A stretch of 64,000 nt of DNA from assembly GCA_964512995.1 (NCBI GenBank), contig CAZELM010000006.1, forward strand, positions 1 to 64,000, read 5' to 3'. Source of the DNA: CAZELM01 sp964512995 (GTDB lineage Bacteria > CSSED10-310). The number at the start of each line of letters is the position of its first letter. Position 1 is the first letter of the stretch. A program made the translations under genes and the position numbers. Under the pieces are notes generated by a model, which saw only the letters and a program-made list of their open reading frames with translations, did no database searches and was not told the origin of the DNA. Positions 57,514 to 64,000 of this stretch are shown here, piece after piece.

Positions 57514-58260
57514 TTACAACCATTTCGGATCGAGGAAGTGCGATGGATTCAGATGGTGAAGTCCGGCCAGAAGATTTCGTTTGGCCATGGGGTGGTGATG
57601 TTCCAGATCGGTCAGCCATTGTTTGATTTTTCGGCGCGTTTCAGGTGTCTCAAAATGGCTGGAACACGATACGATCGGCACTCCCAGCGAACCGCTGTAG
57701 TGAATGAGGTCTTCTTCCCAGATTCGGATCAGCGGCCGTATCAAGGTGAGTTCGTTTCTGGAAACAGAGAGCTTGGGAGGCATGGCGCTCAGGTTTCCTT
57801 CGAAAAAACCCGATAACAATAATGTTTCAATCGCATCATCCGCATGATGACCCAGAGCAATGCTGTTGCAGTGAAGCTGTCGTGCAACTCGATATATCGC
57901 ACCTCTCCGGAGCCTGGCGCAGAATGCACACGGATTTTTTCCTTTTTCATTGGAAGCCTGGATCGTATCTGTAATTCGAGTTCGTATGATATGATAATCT
58001 GGTATCGGAGACATGGAGCGATACCCGTGTTCAATCGCCTCCACATCGAACTCCGGAAATCCCGGGTCGATGGTGACGGGCATCACATGGAATCTTATCG
58101 GGCTGACACGTTGAAAATAGAGCAGAATATGAAGCAGTGACCATGAGTCTTTTCCACCGGATACCCCGACCAGAATTCGATCATTCGCGTTGATCAGTTG
58201 ATAATCCGCAATGGTTTTGCCTACTGTTTTCCGCATAAAATGAGGAGGAATGGCACTCAT
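57514..58260 (-). CDS. ttcA: tRNA 2-thiocytidine biosynthesis protein TtcA
   Basis: This 248-residue PP-loop ATPase thiolates cytidine 32 of some tRNAs. It has VGVSGGKDSWSLLHIL (PP-loop) near residue 33, the CxxC of the iron-sulfur site in CAFCARLRRGAIYR, and ALGHHADDAIETLLLSGFFE. The third family Cys is in VPIVSCSSHFE. Length and order match TtcA rather than TilS, which would have an additional C-terminal domain. ATG 58260 has a weak GGAAG upstream. It may be the first gene of a leftward unit with the small basic gene and radical SAM gene; a 63-base gap follows. Confidence 0.9.
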   Translation of the reverse strand: MSAIPPHFMRKTVGKTIADYQLINANDRILVGVSGGKDSWSLLHILLYFQRVSPIRFHVMPVTIDPGFPEFDVEAIEHGYRSMSPIPDYHIIRTRITDTIQASNEKGKNPCAFCARLRRGAIYRVARQLHCNSIALGHHADDAIETLLLSGFFEGNLSAMPPKLSVSRNELTLIRPLIRIWEEDLIHYSGSLGVPIVSCSSHFETPETRRKIKQWLTDLEHHHPMAKRNLLAGLHHLNPSHFLDPKWL

Positions 58261-58299
58261 ATCGAGGTTTCTTCCTTATCAATCACATTCATGATCAGC

Positions 58300-59574
58300 C
58301 TAAAATCGGTCTTTGAAATCGCACACCATCAGATGCCCGTTGCATAGGACATGGCGAACATGATTATGACCAAAATGGTATGGGATCATTTCAAAACTTG
58401 GTGTATCCAGGATGATGAGATCCGCTCGTTTTCCAGTTTCGATGCTTCCACACCGGTCTCCCCGGCCTATTGCATATGCAGCATTTAATGTGATCGCAGT
58501 GATGGCTTCCGGAATCGTCATCTTGCATTGGGCGCATGCAATGGTGGTAATGAGGTGGATGTTTTGTGTCATACAGGATCCGGGATTGAAGTCCGTAGCC
58601 AGAGCGATGACTAAACCATCCGATATCATCTGACGGGCAGGCGGGTATTTCTTTTGTCCAAGGAAAAAAACAGATCCCGGAAGCAGAACCGCTACAGTGT
58701 CTGAATCTCGTATGGCAGATATGCCTTCGGGGTCGGTGTAATCCAGATGATCTGCAGAAGTGGCTCTCAGCGCTCCCGCCAACTGTGCGCCTTTGAAAGC
58801 GGTTATCTGATCTGCGTGAATTTTGGGTTTGAGACCATAGCGGCATCCTGTCTGGAGCACCCGTTCCGCTTCCTCAACGGTAAAAACGCCGGCTTCGCAG
58901 AAGACGTCACAGAATTCCGCCAGATTTTCTGAAGCGACCTGTGGAATCATCGAAGAGCAGACCTCATGGAGATATGTCTCTTTGTCCATATTCTGAGGAA
59001 CTTCGTGAGCGCCCAAAAAAGTCGATACGATTTCCACCGGGCAGGTATTCCGGAGCTTTTGCGCAACCCGCAGCATTTTTAACTCCGTTTCCATTTCCAG
59101 ACCATACCCGCTTTTAATCTCGATACAGGTAATTCCGAATCGCACTGCCTGGCGGAGTCTTTGTTGGGCGATCTCGAATAATTGATCCTCAGTGGCATTT
59201 CGGGTATGTGTCACAGTCCGTTTGATTCCTCCGCCTTTCCGGGCGATTTCCATATAGGGGATACCGGCGATTTTCATGGAAAATTCGTCTTCCCGGGTTC
59301 CGGCAAAAATGAGATGTGTGTGACAATCGACAAGTCCCGGTAAGATTGCGCCACCCTCCGCATCCAGAATCTGAGCATCATTCGCAAGATTTACCGCATC
59401 TTTCCAGTTTTTTGTGGAGCCAACCCAGACAATTTTTTGCTCGTATACTGCAACGGCACCATCCGGTACGATTCCAAGTTCAGACATTTTTGCTCCTGCT
59501 TTTGGAGATCCATTTCCAGCGACGGTTACGACTTGTCGAGAATTCAGTACGACCAGATCCGCTTTTTGCTTCAT
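58300..59574 (-). CDS. hutI: Imidazolonepropionase
   Basis: This 424-residue amidohydrolase carries out the third step of histidine degradation, converting imidazolone-propanoate to formimino-glutamate. The metal site begins with VDCHTHLIFAGTREDEFSMK. IEIKSGYGLEMETELKMLRV, KIHADQITAFKGAQLAGALR and ALATDFNPGSCMTQNIHLI are characteristic of HutI. ATG 59574 follows GGGAGG. hutH, hutU and a formimino-glutamate enzyme are not nearby, so either they lie elsewhere or the enzyme works on another imidazolone. Confidence 0.93.
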   Translation of the reverse strand: MKQKADLVVLNSRQVVTVAGNGSPKAGAKMSELGIVPDGAVAVYEQKIVWVGSTKNWKDAVNLANDAQILDAEGGAILPGLVDCHTHLIFAGTREDEFSMKIAGIPYMEIARKGGGIKRTVTHTRNATEDQLFEIAQQRLRQAVRFGITCIEIKSGYGLEMETELKMLRVAQKLRNTCPVEIVSTFLGAHEVPQNMDKETYLHEVCSSMIPQVASENLAEFCDVFCEAGVFTVEEAERVLQTGCRYGLKPKIHADQITAFKGAQLAGALRATSADHLDYTDPEGISAIRDSDTVAVLLPGSVFFLGQKKYPPARQMISDGLVIALATDFNPGSCMTQNIHLITTIACAQCKMTIPEAITAITLNAAYAIGRGDRCGSIETGKRADLIILDTPSFEMIPYHFGHNHVRHVLCNGHLMVCDFKDRF

Positions 59575-59902
59575 AGTGAAACCTCCCTTGGCATTGCAGC
59601 ATAGTGATCAATCTTCTTACCAAAGAACACCCTGATGATGCTGCATATCATCTCCCGCCATTTTACTCATTAAATCGAATTTTGATACTACCAAGTAAAT
59701 ATAGAGCAGAAAGGCTGGATAGTCGGGGCATGAAAAGACGTGTCATACGTGATCATAGCGAGGGTCATTTTGTTTTTATTCGGAGTATCATTGGAGTATC
59801 ATGTGAAATGGTGTGGATCGATGTGCAGATTGACCCGATCGATATCCTTTGGTACGCTATATCGGAAAAAGGGTTTCACAATCATTCCAGGGAGGTATTA
59901 CG
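59575..59902. other. Intergenic region with divergent promoters
   Basis: The region lies between leftward hutI and the rightward epimerase gene. A frame open upstream of 59903 lacks a ribosome site. I see no RNA gene or repeat. Confidence 0.4.
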
Positions 59903-60826
59903 ATGCGAGTTCTGGTGACGGGTGGCGCTGGATTTCTTGGATCTCATCTGTGTGATCGATTGTTGTCTGAAGGTCATGACGTGATCGCTATGGATAATTT
60001 CATCACAGGAGATGTTTCCAATATCGCCCATATACGAAGTGAAAAATTTCATTTCATTGAATACGATGTGACCAATTACATTTATATCGACGGCCCATTG
60101 GATGCCATTTTACATTTCGCATCCCCAGCAAGTCCCATCGATTATCTGGAGTTGCCAATACAGACATTGAAAGTGGGTTCGTTGGGCACCCATAAGGCAT
60201 TGGGGTTGGCAAAAGCGAAAAAAGCCAGATTTCTATTAGCATCAACCTCCGAAGTATATGGAGATCCCCTGATCCATCCTCAAGATGAATCGTATTGGGG
60301 AAATGTAAATCCAGTCGGCCCTCGTGGTGTTTATGATGAAGCGAAGCGGTTCGCCGAAGCCATGACGATGGCTTACCACCGATATCATGATGTGGATACC
60401 AAAATCGTCCGGATTTTTAACACATATGGCCCCCGTATGAGAATCAATGATGGTCGAGTCGTTCCGACTTTTATTGCGCAGGCATTAAAAGGAGAACCAC
60501 TCACCGTGTTTGGGGATGGCCGTCAAACACGCAGCTTCTGTTATGTGTCTGATTTGATCGAAGGAATTTATCGTCTTTTACTGTCAGATCATCATGACCC
60601 GGTGAATATCGGAAATCCCAATGAAATGACCATTCTGGATTTCGCCACAGCGATCGCCAAGATTATGGATCGACCGGACTGTATTGAGCACAAACCGAAG
60701 CCGATCGATGATCCGCAGCAGCGAAGACCCGATATTTCCAAGGCCCGGAAATTACTGAATTGGGAACCCAAAATCGATCTGGAAGAAGGCCTCCGGAGAA
60801 CGATTCAGTATTTCAGATCGAAATAG
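59903..60826 (+). CDS. UDP-glucuronate decarboxylase-like NAD-dependent epimerase
   Basis: This 307-residue short-chain dehydrogenase fold protein probably converts UDP-glucuronate to UDP-xylose for surface polysaccharides. The NAD motif is VTGGAGFLGSHLCDRL, and catalytic Tyr and Lys are in GPRGVYDEAKRFAEAMTMAY. The nearby FNTYGPRMRINDGRVVPTFI and GDGRQTRSFCYVSDLIEGIY also match the decarboxylase branch. ATG 59903 follows AGGGAGG. No glycosyltransferase genes are adjacent. A closely related dTDP- or UDP-sugar dehydratase cannot be fully excluded. Confidence 0.88.
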   Translation: MRVLVTGGAGFLGSHLCDRLLSEGHDVIAMDNFITGDVSNIAHIRSEKFHFIEYDVTNYIYIDGPLDAILHFASPASPIDYLELPIQTLKVGSLGTHKALGLAKAKKARFLLASTSEVYGDPLIHPQDESYWGNVNPVGPRGVYDEAKRFAEAMTMAYHRYHDVDTKIVRIFNTYGPRMRINDGRVVPTFIAQALKGEPLTVFGDGRQTRSFCYVSDLIEGIYRLLLSDHHDPVNIGNPNEMTILDFATAIAKIMDRPDCIEHKPKPIDDPQQRRPDISKARKLLNWEPKIDLEEGLRRTIQYFRSK

Positions 60827-60913
60827 CATCGAACACGCATACGGGGCTTTGGTTTTGGATTTCCTTGTAGGAAAAATGGGAACAGGAGTCGGCAATGAAG
60901 CGGTCGGATGCAT

Positions 60914-62398
60914 TTATATGCCTGATAAAATATCCAGTTGATAATTCAGGTATTGATTTGCATCCAACTTGTCATACCCCAATTCACGGACAACATCATC
61001 GGCTCTGAATTTGCGTCCATTTCGAAACAGAGAGATCAGGAAATCAGCGGATTTTTTTGAGCGCCACCAGTCCACGCCGAATAGTTTGCTGAGATGAGTC
61101 CGAAGCTGATGTTCAAATAAACGCGCCCGAAGATAACCAGCACTATAAAACTCCATATCAAAATTGAGATACCCACTGGTTTCAAATTGGACCTGGTGCG
61201 ATGTTTCCATCCGTTTTTTGAATACAGCATCTAATCCATGAAGATGAGGTGCATTGAAAAGATCCAACTGGTAAAGAAACTGAGCGATCAATCGCCGGAA
61301 TCGAAGAATGTTCAGAAATGCATTGAATTCAATGAATTCTTCCGGATGATCCATACCGATGATATCCTGAAGCCAGGACGCGTTCATGGTAATATGCTGG
61401 AAAAGATAAGCCGTTCCTTCTGTGAATCCCCGATCCCCCCAATATTTAAATTCGAATTCCAGATTCGGGTATTCGTGTGTGAAATGAATGGCATGACCCG
61501 ATTCGTGAAGGATACCCGCATAGTCGTCATAACCACCGACCGGATAAACTGTCAATCTGACATCATCCGGAGGATTTACTGCACTGACGCAGGGTCTCGG
61601 TTTTTTCTTTGGACGATCTTCGAGATCCAGATGCACTCGATCCAGATTAAACCCTATCGAGGATAAAGTCGTTTTCAGGACGGGCAACAGATGTTCTTTG
61701 CTGAAATAGCGGTCGAAACGGGAACTGCGCATTACAGCCGTAAGATCGGCGTTGTGCGTGTTTTCATCCAGAGAGACTCCCGCTTCAATTTTCAGATATT
61801 TATCCAGATAATTACGATATATCCCTTCGGATTTTTCCAAAAACAATGCCATCTCTCGTGCAAACGAGTCAAAATCCCTGTTCTGTGTTTCCTGACAGAG
61901 AGAGATGTAATTATCATATCCAAGGTCACGGATAATTGTTAAAAACTGATCGATCAATTCCCGACGAAGCGGGTTCAATTCTCGGTTGACAGTGAACTCC
62001 CGGAGCTGGATCATTTCCTTCCGTTTTTCTCTGGAGGGTTCATTCATTATTTTTACATCGAATGAGCGTAATGAGATGGGCTGCCCCTCCCATTCAACCG
62101 TTGAAACAGCTTCCTTTTTGAGGATCTCCTGATTCAAATCCCGCGTGAGATATTCCATATGACTCAAAATGATCTGCCCATACAATGACCGAAGCTGATG
62201 TTTACGGGCTGGATCGTCTTCTTTTCGGAAATGGTCCATGACGACCGATACAGCTTCCCGGGATAATATTTCCTCATACTTCTGATATAATGAAACAATA
62301 TCTATTTCATCTTGAAGCCCTACCCAGTTGCGCCAATACAGATCTTCGGATTCGATCAGATACGTATGCATTTGATCCCGGATATGAGACAATTTCAT
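60914..62398 (-). CDS. M3-like metallopeptidase (diverged paralogue)
   Basis: This 494-residue protein has the M3 zinc site HESGHAIHFTHE near residue 298 and the third ligand in RGFTEGTAYLFQHITM. The N-terminal half is helical with QEILKKEAVSTVEWEGQPIS. It lacks the extended N-terminal domain of typical thimet peptidases and is distantly related to the M3 protein at 43478. Members of this short branch have unknown substrates. ATG 62398 has GGGAG seven bases upstream. It lies 106 bases downstream of the SH3 lipoprotein gene. Confidence 0.78.
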   Translation of the reverse strand: MKLSHIRDQMHTYLIESEDLYWRNWVGLQDEIDIVSLYQKYEEILSREAVSVVMDHFRKEDDPARKHQLRSLYGQIILSHMEYLTRDLNQEILKKEAVSTVEWEGQPISLRSFDVKIMNEPSREKRKEMIQLREFTVNRELNPLRRELIDQFLTIIRDLGYDNYISLCQETQNRDFDSFAREMALFLEKSEGIYRNYLDKYLKIEAGVSLDENTHNADLTAVMRSSRFDRYFSKEHLLPVLKTTLSSIGFNLDRVHLDLEDRPKKKPRPCVSAVNPPDDVRLTVYPVGGYDDYAGILHESGHAIHFTHEYPNLEFEFKYWGDRGFTEGTAYLFQHITMNASWLQDIIGMDHPEEFIEFNAFLNILRFRRLIAQFLYQLDLFNAPHLHGLDAVFKKRMETSHQVQFETSGYLNFDMEFYSAGYLRARLFEHQLRTHLSKLFGVDWWRSKKSADFLISLFRNGRKFRADDVVRELGYDKLDANQYLNYQLDILSGI

Positions 62399-62504
62399 TA
62401 TTTCACTCCCCATTGCCATGCCAAGGTAGAGATTATGTCAGCCCGTGATTTTGGGATAACGCAAAAAAGGAATATCGCTTTCCAAGGAGAAATCCGTATG
62501 AATC

Positions 62505-63140
62505 TCAGATGAAAGTTGAAACTTTGCTGTCATTCATCACGAGCGTATATGGTTTCCCGTCTGAGTTTGCCTCGATAAAAACCTGGTGATCCCGCCAGCC
62601 AGGGAAATTCTCCTTGAGTTTATCGATGGCAAAACCGGCGCAGTCGATGGCATCGACCTTTTTAAGCTCCTCTTCTTCCTTAACGGTAACAACCATCTTG
62701 TTCCACCGTTCTTCAATATTAATATGGATAACAGGCCAGTTGTTCTCCAGGAAAATTTTGTCCTTGTAGATAATTTCTGCGATGTTTCGAGCCCGGTCCG
62801 TATCACCTGACCACCACCGGCTGCGGCTTTCCAACTGGATGAAACTGTTGTTCAGCCAGCCGATCTTCCCGCTGAATACATGTTGTACGCGTGACCAATC
62901 AGAACCCGATTCCAAAACATAAATCTGGTCACCTTGATTGATCGATATGACAGAGGCGGGTTTGTCCATGGCATCTTTGGGTTTATCTCGGAGCAGATCT
63001 GCATTGACACGAACGACCGTATAAGTTGCTTCTTCCGCATGTAAAGACGATACGGCAACTTCAACCGAAGGCTTATCGGAGCATCCGATGTATCCCCCAA
63101 CCAACACAATCAACAGAATATAAATACTGATGGATTTCAT
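62505..63140 (-). CDS. Lipoprotein with bacterial SH3 domain
   Basis: This 211-residue protein has a lipoprotein signal (SIYILLIVLVGGYIGC), then an SH3b domain at about 40-105 (VVRVNADLLRDKPKD ... GDQIYVLESGSDWSRVQHVF ... KIGWLNNSFIQLE). The second half, about 100 residues, contains a Lys/Glu-rich segment and an ending IDKLKENFPGWRDHQVFIEA with no recognised domain. SH3b domains often bind peptidoglycan peptides, so a wall-binding role is likely. ATG 63140 follows GGAGAAG. Confidence 0.8.
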   Translation of the reverse strand: MKSISIYILLIVLVGGYIGCSDKPSVEVAVSSLHAEEATYTVVRVNADLLRDKPKDAMDKPASVISINQGDQIYVLESGSDWSRVQHVFSGKIGWLNNSFIQLESRSRWWSGDTDRARNIAEIIYKDKIFLENNWPVIHINIEERWNKMVVTVKEEEELKKVDAIDCAGFAIDKLKENFPGWRDHQVFIEANSDGKPYTLVMNDSKVSTFI

Positions 63141-63349
63141 AATCTTCTCCTAACGTATACGATACCATTTTGGAACATCATCCAGTTATCGGAATAATTA
63201 GCAAGTTATCCGTCAGAATGTCAAGTGGCAAAAGGCTGGACTAATAATCGGACAGTTGCATTGGTTCATGAACCGGGGATATTATCCCTGGAACGGATTT
63301 CTGACCTGCTCAACCGGATATGACAGGAAAATTCTGGAGGTGATTGATA

Positions 63350-64000
63350 ATGAGTGTTATACCCAAAACCATCATATGGGCGTTTATTGCAGTGACCGGC
63401 ACATTGGCTGGAATCGGCCTGATGATTATGAATGATTCGATCTCCATCGTTCTTCATCCCCAGCAACTCACTCCAGAAGAAGCGATTTTGCCGGATGATT
63501 TGTCGATGGAACAAGTGACGATAACCCAGAAAGAGGTCACATTGGATGCAAGATATCTTCCGGTTGAAGGAGCGAAACGTGTGGTATTCATTTGCCATGC
63601 CGGTAACGGAAATTTATTTCACCATCTGCCATTGTATCGATTCTGGAAAGAAATGGGAGTGACCGTGTTTACGTTTGATTATCAAGGATTCGGACTCTCC
63701 AGTCCAGGCTCTATAACCCCCAGCAATATAAAATCAGATATTGAAATCGCATACGCCAAGCTCCGCCAATTCCGATGGCCGACCGATAAGATCATATTAT
63801 ATGCGCAGGGAATATTGGGAGCAGAATTAGCGGAATTGGGGATGAAAAAAGGATGTGCCGGATTGATTATCGAAAATGCCATTCCTTCTCTGGGAGAAAT
63901 GATGCCGGACTCCGTTCGAGCGTTCCTCTTGCAGGGCAGTTTTGATTTGAGAAGGAGTTTACCGGAATTCTCCAAACCCGTGTTACTTCTCGCTCACTCG
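63350..64000 (+). CDS. Alpha/beta-hydrolase-fold membrane protein (partial, window edge)
   Basis: ATG 63350 follows CTGGAGG. The open frame runs off the window (217 codons seen). An N-terminal transmembrane helix (TIIWAFIAVTGTLAGIGLMI) precedes an alpha/beta-hydrolase core: VVFICHAGNGNLFHHLPLYR (oxyanion strand), VTVFTFDYQGFGLSSPG, and the elbow strand IILYAQGILGAELAE. This is close to the BEM46/YfhR group. The usual nucleophile Ser of GxSxG is Gly in the AQGILG elbow, so it may not be a hydrolase. The C-terminal end, with the catalytic His, is outside the window. Confidence 0.75.
   Translation, partial: MSVIPKTIIWAFIAVTGTLAGIGLMIMNDSISIVLHPQQLTPEEAILPDDLSMEQVTITQKEVTLDARYLPVEGAKRVVFICHAGNGNLFHHLPLYRFWKEMGVTVFTFDYQGFGLSSPGSITPSNIKSDIEIAYAKLRQFRWPTDKIILYAQGILGAELAELGMKKGCAGLIIENAIPSLGEMMPDSVRAFLLQGSFDLRRSLPEFSKPVLLLAHS

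Noticed and set aside
58300..59574. Complete histidine-utilisation operon
   Set aside because: Only hutI is present; neighbours are ttcA and an epimerase-like gene.

Overview
The window looks like chromosome of an uncultivated Gram-negative bacterium that I cannot place in a named phylum. Signs of this are lipoprotein signal peptides, a MltD-type lytic transglycosylase, a long GyrB with the insert typical of many Gram-negative lineages, a periplasmic alpha-2-macroglobulin, and secreted proteins that combine Pro/Thr linkers, dockerin-like EF-hand pairs and a C-terminal sorting helix. TGA is a normal stop codon here; dnaN and tldD both end in it.

Layout. 1-7.1 kb is an accessory or decaying area: a frameshifted CHC2/Toprim primase relic, a large secreted protein of tandem formylglycine-generating-enzyme-like (FGE) repeats broken by two TGA codons, a deletion junction and a G10 slippage tract, a lone HicB-like antitoxin, a DUF433/DUF5615 toxin-antitoxin pair, and the relic of a SNF2/DUF3883 defence-type helicase. 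7.5-17.3 kb holds tRNA-Asn with its promoter and terminator, an FHA-GAF-AAA-Fis regulator with a damaged ATPase, a catalytically eroded alkaline-phosphatase-fold membrane protein, the TldD/TldE protease pair, a 21-copy 21-bp minisatellite, an orphan DUF433 gene, ddl and a small NTF2-like exported protein. 17.3-28.5 kb is a two-gene minus-strand operon: a 1810-residue exported beta-sandwich protein of unknown function, translationally coupled to a 1932-residue alpha-2-macroglobulin with an intact thioester motif.

28.8-45 kb carries a Nudix hydrolase, an Mpv17-like membrane protein, mltD, a highly unusual leucyl-tRNA-synthetase homologue without HIGH and KMSKS, a 1412-residue surface protein of pre-peptidase C-terminal (PPC)-like repeats, a PHP phosphoesterase, a beta-propeller/dockerin protein interrupted by one TGA, and an M3 peptidase. 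45.2-53.3 kb is the replication cluster dnaN-recF-gyrB-gyrA, all leftward, beside a 720-bp AT-rich region with DnaA-box-like 9-mers that is probably oriC; dnaA is not adjacent. 53.3-64 kb holds a YheC/YheD-type ATP-grasp protein, gpmI, a PflX-like radical SAM gene coupled to an unlisted 45-codon basic gene, ttcA, hutI, a UDP-glucuronate decarboxylase-like gene, a second M3-like peptidase, an SH3 lipoprotein and the start of an alpha/beta-hydrolase-fold protein.

The strongest candidates for undescribed biology are the alpha-2-macroglobulin operon with its giant partner, the LeuRS homologue that has lost its signature motifs, and the 21-bp minisatellite. The secreted proteins broken specifically by TGA codons are also worth checking, although ordinary decay is the simplest explanation.
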